A stretch of 64,000 bases of DNA from Melastoma dodecandrum (Eukaryota > Streptophyta > Magnoliopsida > Myrtales > Melastomataceae): positions 620,001 through 684,000 of the forward strand of contig JARUPY010000290.1 in NCBI GenBank assembly GCA_029817715.1, written 5' to 3'. Below are positions 49,196-60,814 of the stretch, piece by piece. Within the stretch, counting starts at the first letter, position 1, and the number at the start of each line of letters is the position of its first letter. Under the pieces are notes generated by a model that was not told the DNA's origin, did no database searches, and worked only from the letters and a program-made list of their open reading frames with translations. A program made the translations under genes and the position numbers.

Positions 49196-49320
49196 AACAC
49201 ATACCTCAACGCAATTCAATCAAATTCAACTCAATTCAACTCAATTCAATTCAACTCAACTCAATTCAACTCAACTCAATTCAACTCAATTCAACTCAAC
49301 TCAATTAAAATCAATTTGTA
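49196..49320. repeat. Simple repeat of CAATT/CAACT units
   Basis: Pentamers TCAAT and TCAAC alternate for about 120 bp inside the left end of the MULE. It has no coding meaning. Confidence 0.8.
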
Positions 49321-49339
49321 ATGCTAGTAAAACAACCAA

Positions 49340-52174
49340 CTAAAACAAAGTACATAGGAGAAGTCTAAATGATCCTAATTCCTTCAGGAACGCCTGGAGT
49401 AGAAGAATGATCCCCACAGATCCCCACAGTCGCTGAGAGTCCATCTGCGTTACCTGAGAAGAATCATCTGCATCACGAACGGGTGGTCGATCCCTCCTAC
49501 TCTTCCTTGGTGCCTCGGGAGTGGACGACGTGGAGGCATATAATGCCGGAGTCCTAACGGCATCAACGGGAGTCGAATCAATCACAAGAGACGGATATAC
49601 CTTGTGCTCCTACGATTGCATGATGAACACATCGATGTCAAACATATCAACGTCTCGATGCTCATCATGCTCCTCTTCCTCCTGCTGCTCCTCTTCCTCG
49701 GCCTCCTCCTCTTCCTCCGAGTGAGGTTCATCGGCTGGCTCAGCTTCAAACTCGTCGTCAGCCGTTGGCACTTCAGCACGTCCATACAAGCGCATCGGGG
49801 TAAATTCTCCCAAGAAGTTATGGCCCTTGCGAGAAATACCGGCGATGTGCTCTAACTCAGAAGGGTCACCTCTCGCGGATCGGATAGAGATGTCCCTCAT
49901 TTGTTGCGTCTGCGAGGAAAGTATACCAGTATAATGATTTATACATTAATGAAGGTAAATAGATATTGTACTTACCACTATACTCAGCATGACGCCCGTG
50001 TGAGATAAGTGTGGACGGGAGTGACGCAGGTACCATGTAGTATACTCCTCGTCTTGTTCCCAATGTAAAGGAACGACGTGGCTACCTGGCGATGCCACAA
50101 CTTGACGTAGTTCGCGTGGATGTGCAACCAATTGTCCGATGACTTGCCACGCATGTCGATCCGATGGAGGCGTGTCTCATCGTCGCATTGCCCAGGAATT
50201 ATTTGCTCGTCTCCAAATTGTCGAATGACTCTATCTCGTCGAAAAACTCGGATGATTCTGGAATAGTTCTGAGAATGTGACGCAAGTATTGTTTCATCTT
50301 CGGAGGCATACATTTCCTTGCAGCAATAGCAAGGAATTTCTTTCCACACACATTCTTGTATCTCGCGTTGAAGTTGCTAGCTACATGGCGTATACAAAAC
50401 CTCCACTGTGCAAAAGGTGGCGTCCAACCTACTTCAACATCGTTTACCGCCGCTAGAATACCAGAATGCCTATCTGAAATCAAACATAATCCCTGACAAT
50501 CATCGCCAACCACGTACCGTTTAAGGCATTTCAAAAACCATCCCCACGACTGGTAGCTTTCCTCATCTACGATTGCAAATGCTAAAGGCACTATATGGTT
50601 GCTGCCATCCAAACTACAAGCAATTAATAACTTATGCTTGTATTTTCCGTACAAGAAAGTCCCGTCAATACTAACTACGGGACGACAATAACGGAATGCC
50701 GTTACTGAGGGACCAAAACACCAGAATACTCTCTGGAAAACAAATTGCGAATCACCCACCATGTATGAACCTCCCCAATCAGCACAACTATTAGGATTAG
50801 AGGCACGAATCGCGTTCAGCAAATGTGGCAACTCGTTGTATGATTCATCTCACGAGCCATAACAATACGCAATAGCTTTCCTTTTCGCATCCCACACCCT
50901 TCTCCTTGGCACTTCGTATCTATATTTCTCCTTCACCAAGTTGCAAAGAACTTGAACTTTAACTTCCGGACTATCACTTACAAACGACCTAAACATAAGT
51001 TCCATGAAATTTGAATCCAAACGTTTATGATCACGCGATAGTACGGGATTTGCGCAACTATGAGGTTCACCAACTATTCTCACCTCAAACTCGTCATCCT
51101 CTTTTGGTTGTATCGCCCGTAACCTCCACTTACAGCCTTCTTGAATTCTGAACAACATATATTCCACAATGTCTTCGTGGATTTGACAACCTCATAATTG
51201 CAACGCCGTAAAATATGAAAATTGGTCACCGTATGGATGAGCATTTTCTTATCCTTGAAACGCATTCCCTTTTGAAATTCATCAATAAGGTCAGAAAAGT
51301 CCACAAGAGGATGGAAATACCACTCCTCAACTCTCTCATGTACGTCATCCAGATATTCATTATAAAAGGACAGAGGTTTCTCCTTCTCCTTCGACCGACT
51401 TTGCGAACTGGACCCTTCACCATATTCAACATCCATAACCATATCATTGTCCACATTCTCATCATTCGACATCTCATTTCCGACATCAGTGTCGACATCT
51501 GGGTCAAAATGCATCACATCTTCATTCACATTGCCTTCATCTTCCATCGGAGGATTAGAACATTCTCTAATAGTATCATTACTCTCTACTTCAGAAACGA
51601 CAATTTCGTTTCCAGCTATAACATCCATACGATGATCAACTTCCATCGGAATATTATAACAATGTTCGCCCGGAAAACAACGCTGTACTTCCTCCTCAAC
51701 CACAGGACGATCCACTTCCACATTAGTCTGTACGGCAAACATCCTAGCCTCTACAGTTTCAGTTTGACGACGAACACCCATATGACGATAGTGTTCCACA
51801 TTACGCTCCACATCCACCCTTCTAGCTTGAACATGCGGCACGGATACATCAGACAACACATATATTTGTTGCATATTCCGTGGATTTGCAATAGCAAACT
51901 TAACTAGCAACTTCACATCTTTATCCACTTTAATAGGAACAAGATAATGCTGTACGCCAACATTATTTAACGCCAGAACGGGATATCTATGCGCTATATG
52001 TAATGAAATTGCCTATTGCAAGCCGATAGCTTCACATATCAACCGTTCAAAATTCTCGTAATTGACAAATTTATGAATTTCTGTTCTTGATATTGAACCA
52101 TTTTCATAACCAACTCCGTCAGCTCCATTGACGGTATTTCCGTTATAAAAGATCAATAGCTCAATCGACGACAT
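49340..52174 (-). pseudogene. MULE transposase with plant mobile domain, broken
   Basis: From the ATG at 52,174 the N-terminal region reads MSSIELLIFYNG, meets a TAG at 52,013-52,015, then an acidic stretch and the Mutator zinc domain (FKDKKMLIHTVTNFHILRRC, about 51,270). A frameshift follows near 51,165, then EGCKWRLRA. A TGA at 50,850-50,852 stands where the family has Trp. The catalytic part (50,831-50,199) shows SIDGTFLYGKY and SDRHSG. Near 50,260 the frame passes into a different one encoding the C-terminal part of a plant mobile domain (RVIRQFGDEQIIPG, LHRIDMRG, NYVKLW), and a further shift leads to an acidic C-terminus down to about 49,340. The remaining transposase C-terminus is absent, so transposase and mobile domain were probably joined by deletion. 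Confidence 0.75.
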
Positions 52175-52504
52175 TGGAATACAACACCTAAATCAATTGA
52201 GCTATCATATTAGAACATAAAGCTTAAAAACGAATACAATTTACTTAATATACATTTCGGTGTTACTTAATAACGACCTAATTAATTACAATAATTAAAC
52301 TCTTACGATAATTATATTTTTTTAGTAGGTAATTACATTCGATAAGGTCAATTAAACACTTTCTTATCTTTTATAAACCATAACTTACCATAATTTCCAT
52401 ACGATAACATTAATACTAATTAATTATAGTTAACCATAAATAACAATTAATTCCTATAACTAAACGGTAATTAACAATAAAAAACATAAAATGACACTAT
52501 TACC

Positions 52505-52640
52505 TTTAGGGGAACGGAAGGGGACGGTCGGGGACGAGATGACTCCAAAGAGGACGGTGGGGAACGGGGACGGAAGCACGGACTCGGGAACGGAAGCACG
52601 GTCGGGGACGGAAGCACGGGCTCGGAGACGGAAAACCGGG
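52505..52640. repeat. GC-rich imperfect repeat near the right end of the MULE
   Basis: The phrase GGGGACGGAAGCACGG and variants recur about every 20-24 bp. The frames it opens on both strands are not protein-like. Confidence 0.55.
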
Positions 52641-52743
52641 ACGAGGGGGCTTCAATTGGCTTGGAGGCGGCAGGGGGCAGAGGGGCTGGCAGCACTCGGG
52701 GAGTTCTGTCTCCCCGAGTTTGTTTTTCTTTTTTAAACCTAGC

Positions 52744-53062
52744 AAAGTCGGCCTTTGTCAGGCCGACTTTGCTCAGACCGCACTGAAATCGGCCTTACAA
52801 AGGCCGACTTCCTCTGCCATATATATATATTTTTTAAGTTACTGGAAGTCGGCCTTTGTAAGGCCGACTTTGCTCAGACCGTACTGTTATTTTTTTTTTT
52901 CTAAGTTAGTGCAAAGGCCGACTGCGATTCTGGAAAACCAAAGTCGGCCTTACGAAGGACTTCCATAACTAAAAAAAAAAAAAAATATTGACAGAGGAAG
53001 TCGGCCTTACAAAGTCCGACTTCCTTGTGAACCAAAATCGGCCTTTATAAGACCGACTTTGA
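52744..53062. repeat. Right hairpin array of the MULE, about six units
   Basis: Same hairpin as at the left end, near 52,745, 52,785, 52,845, 52,912 (partly deleted), 52,998 and 53,033. Loops again alternate between TGT/TAT and ACA types. Confidence 0.9.
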
Positions 53063-53107
53063 TGGGTTAGTTGCCGAATTATTTTCAAAGATGCGTCATT
53101 TGGCGAA

Positions 53108-53861
53108 CGTACCTATCTACGGGCTCCTTGCACAAGAGTTTGAGTTCCCTCCGTCTCCGTGCCACTTCACCGCAAGAAGAGTGTCTCCGCAAACCCCTAT
53201 TTCGTAGCCCCGTACGTCGCTGAGTCTTCTTTGCACAAGCCTCCACTTTGACGTTCTCAAGCCGTCACCACCATCTCTTCCTCTTCTTCTTGGATTTCTT
53301 TCTTCTCCTCGTGAGCTCTTGCATGTGGGTGGGTAAGAAGATCTTTTTTTTTTAAATTTCTTTCATCACCCCTTCCTTTTGTCGTTCTCTCACAAGCAAA
53401 AGAATTTATTTTATTATTAACTCAAGATGACCTCATTCACTTTATGTCCCGTCAAAATTGATTTCCTTCTATGGCTTGCAAAGTAAGTTTCCCCTTTCAA
53501 AGACCATTGATCCAAGGGCTAATAATCGAGTCAAGGTAAAGGGGTCCAGATGGATTCAAGGATAGAGATTCAATGGTCAATTTTCAACTCTCTCACTCAC
53601 CAAATAAGTTAAGAAAGTCAAACAAGAATTTGGAAAGTTGACCAAGGCTTCTTTCTTCCTTCCTTCCTCATTTTAGGTGAACGTGCGACCTTATATTTAC
53701 ATAGTTCGAAATTACAAAATTATGGATCGTTACTGCCCTTCTCCCTTTAGGGAATTTCGTCCTTGAAATTTTACACTAAAAAAAAGGGAAAGGATGCGTT
53801 GTCCTCATGAATTCTTCATGCTCCCACGCTCCCACGTTTGCTCTTTAACTCCGGCATCTTT
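53108..53861 (-). other. Probable 3' LTR region of the second gypsy element
   Basis: No gene. Its place beyond the integrase C-terminus and its composition (CT-rich runs, then a repeated TTGACCAATGGTCAA-like word) resemble 37.6-37.9 kb, the corresponding place in the split element. Ends not found. Confidence 0.35.
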
Positions 53862-55380
53862 TCAAAGCACATGCACCAACGATGTTTTCCTCCCACGTGT
53901 AACGATTATTTGCACTGGCTCCACCGTGACACTCATATCCTCATTCGCGCTTGTGGTCGCCCCCACTCTCTTCTCCGGATCTGGTTCATGTTTCCTTAAC
54001 ATTGACACGTGGAACACATCATGGCATTGAGACAATTCCCGAGGAATGGCCACCCGATAAGCCGCCTTCCTGATGTGTTCCGTGATCTTATACGGCCCAA
54101 TGTACCGCGGACTTAACTTGTGAGCTTTCCCTATCCACAAGGACTTCATCGGAGAAAGCTTTAAGAATATTTCATCCCCAACTGCAAATTCTAATGGCCT
54201 TCGTCGTTTATCCGCATAACTCTTCTGTCGGCTTTGAGTCGTCTCCATCCTCTCACGGCCAATAGCCACTACTTTTGATGTCTCCCTTATGAGTTCTGGC
54301 CCATCGAACACCTTCCACTAAGGGAAGATTATCCACCCAACTCCCTTTCCATTCCAATGCGCACGCCCTTAACATATCTTCCAGTGTTTGGATCGTGCGC
54401 TCTGTCTGACAATCCGTTTCTATTTGTCCTCTTGCCATGCACAATCTCCCATTCGGTTCTTCCATTCTTATCTCCAGATTGCTCATCTGTTCGATTGTTC
54501 GAGACTCCTCTACTATGAGGCTCATGAGGGTACAATGCTTTCGACTTAAGGCATCCGCCACTACGTTCGCCTTTCTCTGATGATACAGGATCGTGCAATC
54601 ATAGTCTTTCAGTAGCTTCATCCATCGACGCTGCCTCATATTCAAATCTTGTTGTGTAAATAGGTACTTCAAGCTTTTGTGATCCGTGTATACCTCAAAC
54701 TTATATCCACACAGATAATGCCTCCACAATTTTAGTGCAAACACAACGGCTGCGAACTCCAAGTCGTGCATTGAATAGTTCTCCTCATGCTTTTTCAATT
54801 GCTTAGAAGCAAATGCTACGACCTTGCCGGGTTGCATTAACACACACCCCAGACCTTGCACAGACGCATCACAATATACTACGAATCCTCCGGGTCCGTT
54901 TGGGATTGCTAAAATTGGAGAACTAGTCAACCTCGTCTTCAACTCCTCAAAGCACTCTTCACACTTATCCATCCATTCAAACATAACTTCTTTTCTTAAG
55001 AGATTAGTCATTGGGGCAACAATCTTAGAGAACCCTTCAATGAATCTTCTGTAATATCCAGCTAATCCAAAAAAGCTTCGCACTTTCGAAATATTCGTTG
55101 GTCGTGGCCAATTTCTAATTGCCTCGATCTTAGCCGGATCTACTTCTATGCCCGAGGCCGATATAACCTGTCCAAGGAACGCAACTTTATCAAGCCAGAA
55201 TTCGCACTTACTTAGTTTCGCATACAATTTATTCTCTTGTAGCATTCTTAACACAGTAGCTAAGTGTTCCTTGTGTTCTTCTCTACTCTTTGAGTAGACT
55301 AGAATGTCATGTATGAATACTACGACGAAGTGATCCAGGTATGGTCGAAAAACTTGATTCATTCATTTAACAAGATTTTC
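53862..55380 (-). pseudogene. Second Ty3/gypsy element: RT, RNase H and integrase C-terminus, integrase core deleted
   Basis: The minus frame 55,362-54,253 starts in RT. The catalytic box reads [11 protein letters not shown] where FIDDILVYS is usual, so the first catalytic Asp is lost. RNase H follows ([31 protein letters not shown]). Near 54,425 the linker jumps from CMARGQ to [14 protein letters not shown], removing the H2C2 finger and most of the D,D-35-E core. After a frameshift near 54,300 the C-terminal part (54,311-53,862) has the GPY motif (SPRYIGPYKI). A chromodomain was not identified. RT is truncated at about 55,380. Confidence 0.8.
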
Positions 55381-57385
55381 GAAGCCTAAATGGTAACAAT
55401 AGGAGGTAGCCACCATCTTCGTGTTAAAAGTTGTTATTATGGAGAGATGTAACAAAATTGTTAATTAAGGAAATTGGAAACTTTTCAACAATCCCCTTCT
55501 TATCTATACGTCTTGCTTGCCATGGAGATTTTTATTTTCTAGTAACTTTGCCAATAGCAAAACACATAGGACTCCGTTTACTCCAAGTCAGCACGGGCAA
55601 TTGAAAAGGTGGAACTATAGTTATTGAAAGAATCATATATTATTGGTGTAACAATGACACTAAGAGATGGTGAATTAGTTTAATAGCCTTTTTAGCCTTT
55701 TTACAACTAATAGAACCCAACAGCGGAAGGCTAGGTTTTTGTAAGTTACAGTACCCTTGTACACAGCAAATCGTAAAGTGAACTGCTTGATGAGAGAACG
55801 ACCAGCCAAAGTCTGATCTAGAATGTGACTATGCAGTCCTGATAAGGTTTTTGCAGTAGCAGAAGATTGATGCTTCTGCCACGCATGTCAATTTTGTGAA
55901 TACTCTTCTTTGTATCGCGGGCACCGGGAACTAGTTGGAAATCTCTAAGTTAACGGATACATCTATCAAGAAGATGCCTCTCCACGACGAAGAAGAAATA
56001 AGAGGGACACGAGCCTGCTAGCAGTTGCGCCCACGTAGACAATACTCTGATGACCTAGCAATCACTTCTTCAATGTAGGGATGCCAAACAATCTCCAAAA
56101 TTTGAAAAATATGTTAGCATTATTAGCATTTCTTTTTAGTGTGCAAAATGTAAGGATTATATATTGTACCTAATCAAAGCATGTCTATCAAATGCCTCCT
56201 TATAAGCCGCTAAAACAATGGTCGGTACAGTGCGAGTATTGAACTCAACTCCCCATCGGTGGGCTAAAGGCGTAGCCATTACATATACCGTTTGAAGCCT
56301 AAGGGGAGAGACGTATGGAACCTACCCCATGCCCAAATTTGTAGTAGAATGAGCGGTCCCTTTATCTGGGAAGCTTTATGATGTGATGTATACCAAAGGG
56401 TTTGATAACGAAAGGATGACCGGATGTTCTTGGATGCGGTGGTTACCTCGTTTATCTTTCTAGCAAAGTCGTTGAACGTACTTTCCTATCCAAACCCAGG
56501 TAACTTTACTATCCCCAAATTTATCCCGGACAGCCAAATCGAACCCGTAATTAGATAAATAAGAATCAAGTTCCTACTAATTTTATAGTAGTTCACGAAA
56601 ACAACCCCTTTGAAACAGTGATACCGATCCCAAGACGGAACAATTAATTCTAGGACCATGAATTTCTTGTCAAAGGCCTGAACATTAATGGTGAGCTGGA
56701 ATGCGAATTTTATGTAGAGACTTGAGTTGATAGATACATATAAAAAATGAGAATAATATGTTAATGTTATACAACAAGACGTTTATATGTTATACAAACG
56801 TTTATATGTTAATGCGAATATAAAATTACTCGATACTATCAAGACTATTAAAGTTTATATTTAGATGCGTTTATACTAAAGTTTATACTCGAATAATATT
56901 TAGATGCGTTTATACTAAAGTTAATGTTATACAACAAGACGTTCATATGTTAATGCGAATATAAAATTACTCGATACTATCAAGAATATAAAATTGGTTG
57001 GCATGTCGAAAATGTATCCATACGTCCATGAAATAAAGTTAAAAGTCACATATACAATCAAGACTTAAACATTAATGGTTTGCTGGAAATGCGAATTTCA
57101 TCTAAATATTCTGTTATTATATAGTTTTTAATGTATCGAACAATTGATTCATCATATGATATTCGCATTTCCAGCCCAGCATTAATGCTTAGGCCTCTGA
57201 CCTTATACGTGGCTTTTAACTTTATATCATTGGTGGATGCATGAGTGTTATTGATTTTATGTTTTAGATAGTACCAACCGGTTGTATATTTATTTTGACT
57301 TATTTGCATGTGTCAAAACGTCTTTAAAAATTAAATATAATATTTTCATAGAGATGTTACTTCTTTAATAAATGCATGCAAGCCA
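55381..57385. other. Intergenic region with local duplications
   Basis: No gene recognised. About 56,763-56,850 (AATGTTATACAACAAGACG onward, including ATAAAATTACTCGATACTAT) recurs at 56,932-56,990. An ATTAATGG-GCTGGA-ATGCGAATTT phrase at about 56,688 recurs at 57,071 and, inverted, at about 57,150-57,185. Bases 56,490-56,660 resemble the region beyond the next gene (58,370-58,520). Confidence 0.45.
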
Positions 57386-57389
57386 TCGC

Positions 57390-57399
57390 TATATATAAA
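57390..57399 (+). promoter_or_regulatory. TATA box of the eight-cysteine protein gene
   Basis: TATATATAAA, 107 bp before the start codon, a normal distance for a plant gene with a leader of about 75 bases. Confidence 0.65.
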
Positions 57400-57505
57400 C
57401 TAGGACAAGTCGTGCTTTCGAAACTCAAACTATAACGCCTATTTCTACAGATATAATCGTCTCGATAGTGCTCGGGCTTTTCCGAAATTTCCTTTTGTAG
57501 CGAAG

Positions 57506-57844
57506 ATGGCGACCTCGTATGACAAGAAGATGGTAACGGCGATGGTTCTTGCCTTGCTGATGGTGGGAAGTTGTTTCGTGGGCACCATGGCACAACTTGG
57601 TATTTTCGGTGGCCTCGACTGCATCAAGTTTGATTTTAATCAAGTAACTGGTTGTGTGCCCTCAATAACAAAGAAGCCGTCGAAAGATTCAAAACCTTGC
57701 TGCAGCATGTTCAGAATGATCGACGCGTCGTCATGCTTTTGCTTTTTGAAGACCGGACTTCCCATAAAAGGCATCGACCCATTGTTGATGACGACAGCGG
57801 CAGCGGGTTGTGGTATAAAGGGTGTTGCGACTATAGTCTGCTGA
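57506..57844 (+). CDS. Secreted eight-cysteine protein (lipid-transfer/bifunctional inhibitor type)
   Basis: One exon, 112 residues. An N-terminal signal peptide is evident (basic start MATSYDKK, hydrophobic VTAMVLALLMVGSCFVG, likely cut after TMA). The mature part has exactly eight cysteines in the order C-x10-C-x14-CC-x10-C-x-C-x22-C-x9-C, the eight-cysteine layout of plant non-specific lipid-transfer proteins and relatives. It ends on the last Cys. Such proteins fold as a helical bundle with four disulphides and act outside the cell; the ligand is unknown, and the long C-C spacing does not fit the classic LTP1 or LTP2 types. It has a TATA box and no lesion, so it looks functional. Flanking duplications suggest a former tandem family. 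Confidence 0.75.
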   Translation: MATSYDKKMVTAMVLALLMVGSCFVGTMAQLGIFGGLDCIKFDFNQVTGCVPSITKKPSKDSKPCCSMFRMIDASSCFCFLKTGLPIKGIDPLLMTTAAAGCGIKGVATIVC

Positions 57845-58894
57845 AGAATCCCATACTACCAATCAGACCGCGTTATCATATGTCCGCTTATTTCCACTGA
57901 AAAGCTTGATAATAAGTCTTGCAAGTATAAATCTAAGTTTGCAAGTGGTTGGGACCTTTATGGTGTACAATATCACTATGTTGTATGGTTTTAATATAAT
58001 AATTGACTCATGGAAGTAAAATTATCTATGTCATCACATGGCTATGAGGCCATTGTGTTATGCTAATGGAATACTCCATCCCCCATGAGATCTCGAATTA
58101 CCATACCAAAGAGTTTTATAACCCAATGATCATTAGATGTTTTTGGAGGTAATCATAACATTGACATCATGAATTTGTTCCCGTTATTTTTTCTCTAACT
58201 AACAGATTTTTCACGTAAAAAATAGTCGTTCTTTCTTTAATGCTTCCCCGTAGGTGATATTGTTTAACTTGTTTGTATAGGTCGAAGTCGGATAATATTT
58301 ATATTACGATGTTACAACGTCGTTGGTTATGGTATAAGTATTGGTTTTTCTATGTTAATATGTTCCTTCGGAAAATTGCCATCCCCACTTTTATCCCGAG
58401 CAGTATAATCGAAACCGTAATCAGGCGATTAAGTCTTTTAAATTTACTATTGTTCCCCAAAACAACATCTTTGAACATCCAGACAGATCCAAGACGGAAC
58501 AAATAATTCTAAGACCACACCTTTCATTCTTTACTTAATAATGGAGAAGATTTAGAAAGTATTTGAAAATGTTACAAAATAAATAAATTATTCTTTAGGT
58601 AAGTTCCAAATTTTCTTATGATTTTCTTGAAATATATTGAGGAAGAAGAAATTACCTAACATAATAAAAATCACAAAGTCCAAGAAAATTTTCGTATTTT
58701 ACCAAAATTGAAAGGAAATAAAATCGAGTTAGAAATTTCACTTTGTAAAATAAAAAAGTTACAAGAAAATAATAAAATTTTAATATTATAAATCTAATTT
58801 CAAACGTAAGATCTAAATTATTTGAAAATGAAATTACTTACATTATGTTGAAAATGAAAATATATAGTATGTTCTTCGAGCTTTTAGGAGGCTT
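57845..58894. other. 3' flank of the eight-cysteine gene and AT-rich spacer
   Basis: No gene. Bases 58,095-58,520 resemble 56,380-56,660, including TTTATCCCG-GCAG and CAAGACGGAACAA-TAATTCTA. From 58,520 the DNA is very AT-rich. Confidence 0.45.
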
Positions 58895-59011
58895 ACATCT
58901 TTAAGTATATTATGTTCTTCTTCATAGTCTTCATTCTCGATAGGTACATTCTCTTCATCTTCATTCTCCACTTCCATTACTAGTGGCTCAACATAATATA
59001 CTTAAAGATGT
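58895..59011. repeat. 22-bp perfect inverted repeat with 73-bp spacer
   Basis: ACATCTTTAAGTATATTATG plus two more T at 58,895-58,916 is exactly reversed at 58,990-59,011. The spacer is CT-rich. It may be the remnant of a small foldback element. Confidence 0.7.
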
Positions 59012-59028
59012 ACCTATCTCCCAGATGC

Positions 59029-59400
59029 GGCCCTTCTTCTCCTCATTGCCATGGCACATATACAACCCGACCTTTCCCTAAGCCTGGTGCACGTCCGCCA
59101 CGCCACAGGGTAGCCAGATCTTTCGCGACCTCACTCACGCCCGGCACAGCTTACACCGTGGACACCTCTTTTCGGCACATAGGAGCAAACCAGTTACAAA
59201 ATAACCGATACTATTACCTCACCAGATTCCTCCAGAGGAGGCCCTTCTTCTTCACACTACCCTGGCACGGATACACTCTGACTTCTCCCTAAGCCTAATG
59301 CACGTCCGCTACGCCACAGTGCAGTCAGATCCTTTGCAGCCTCACTCACGTTCGGTCTAGCTTGTACCCTAGGCACCAGCCTTCTACAACCGAATGCTCA
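59029..59400. repeat. 211-bp tandem duplication, about 1.7 copies
   Basis: GGCCCTTCTTCT at 59,029 recurs at 59,240. Both copies then share TGGCAC, TTCTCCCTAAGCCT or similar, GCACGTCCGC and ACGCCACAG, with moderate divergence. The plus frame 59,008-59,292 is a by-product. Confidence 0.65.
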
Positions 59401-59893
59401 ACCCCAAAGAGAACGAAAACTCACAAATCTCTTAGTCAACAATAAATGGAAATCAGATAATCTTGGTTTCCAAAATTCATTGGAAGACCTTCTAGATATA
59501 GACACATGCAGAGTAAGCCCATATTTAGATTGGTTGTCATTTGCCATGATTCGTAAAGAATCTGGATGTATTTAGGTGCAAAAGGAAATATTAATTGACC
59601 GTTGGATAGTTCGAGAGCCATCAGCAGAACCTTGCATCAGTGCTTTCTATATATAAAATCATTTCTTTCCTTAAAGATAGTTGATCAACTCACGGAAATA
59701 AATCATAATCAAAATGATTTAAAAACATTTTAATTAACATAATACACCAATCAGATGATTAATAAATAATTCGTAGTAATGATTAGGTGACAGAAGGTAC
59801 GAAACAAATTGTCCCTATAGGTTAACCTTCTACAGAGTAGTAGAAGCTTACCTTCTGTATGACATCATCAAAATCATACTAAGAATCTCCTCC
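59400..59893 (-). mobile_element. Start of a copia 3' LTR, minus strand, truncated
   Basis: After a polypurine tract (minus strand AAAAAGGGAGGAGAT) comes TCTTAGTATGATTTTGATGATG, then ACAGAAGGT and ACAGAAG-like words. This parallels the first 90 bases of the solo LTR at 43,414. The family is the same or close; the far end is not found. Confidence 0.5.
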
Positions 59894-60445
59894 CTTTTTG
59901 ATGATGACAAAACCATCAATTATCGAGGGAAATATTTTGCTGAGAAACTCCCCCTAACTCCTTCTGGATGAGCGCGGGTATGAATCCCGCTTATGTGTAC
60001 AGAGCAAGAAGCTTCTGTAGAATGCAGAGTATAAGAGCTTCTGCGATGAGCATATGAGCTCAAAGAATTTTGCAATGAAACTCCCCCTAACTCCGTTCGT
60101 TTGAGTGCGGGTATGAATCTCGCATATTAGCACGGAGCTAATAGCTTGTGTAAATTTGTCGAGCATGACAACTTCTGCATGGTACAGAGCACAAGGCTTC
60201 TGTGTGTAACCCGACAGTTCCTGGCAAGAACTCAGCAACTGCACTCCCAGCAAAAAGGGACGAAGTCTCCTTTTACATTCCCTAGCAGAAGAATATTACA
60301 GGCATGCAACAACACCTGTAGAAAGTTGTTGAAAGCAGTGCAAAAACAGGCTTCTACACCCATTTACTACAGAAATATTTCCTGCAGAAACACAGAGCGA
60401 AGTCTATTCGTTTCAAACACCATATTACTCCCCCTTTTTGTCATA
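59886..60445 (-). promoter_or_regulatory. Multiple polypurine tracts of a Sirevirus-like copia element
   Basis: On the minus strand GGAG-TTAGGGGGAG occurs twice (59,948-59,961 and 60,081-60,094), with ACAAAAAGGGGGAG near 60,428-60,441 and CAAAAAGGGAGGAG near 59,886-59,899. Repeated polypurine tracts between the last ORF and the 3' LTR are a known hallmark of Sireviruses. Confidence 0.5.
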
Positions 60446-60814
60446 TCGAAAGGGATAAGACCGGGTGATAGACGATGAAACGATATCAAAATCATGCTGA
60501 AAGAATGTTCAACAGTTTCTGTAAAAAACAGTACGGCATACGAGAGGGTGTGCCCGTAGGGGGTCACTTATGGAAAACCTAAAAAAAACAGAGTTTTCCA
60601 AAAGTTTTCAACATTAATGTCCTTTAGGCATCAAAACTTTCTTGCAGAAACTTCTCCAGGTCCTCCAGTTGGCGTATAACACCCATGATCAGCCTCTGCA
60701 TCACTCGGATCTCCTCACCTTGGGCAGCAACTTAGAGTTGCAGCTCCTTGAGAACATAGGGAAGAGCGAAAGAGGCAAAAGCCTCAACAACTGGTGGAGC
60801 AGAACCTTTCTGGC

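Larger units (their letters stand above)
48785..53107 (-). mobile_element. Mutator-like element (MULE) with hairpin-array ends
   Basis: Terminal inverted repeats: TTCGCCAAATGACGCATCTT followed by TGAAAATAATTCGCC and AACTAACCCA at 48,785 on, matched in reverse complement up to 53,107 with only a few mismatches. Inside each end is an array of short hairpins, and between them a broken transposase on the minus strand. No clean 9-bp target duplication is visible. The left tip is preceded by its own mirror image, giving a palindrome. About 4.3 kb. It lies between gypsy-type sequences, so it may have inserted into an LTR. Confidence 0.8.

Noticed and set aside
51215..51907. 230-residue plus-strand frame
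   Set aside because: It is antisense to the transposase N-terminal region and made of His/Ile/Thr-rich shadow sequence.
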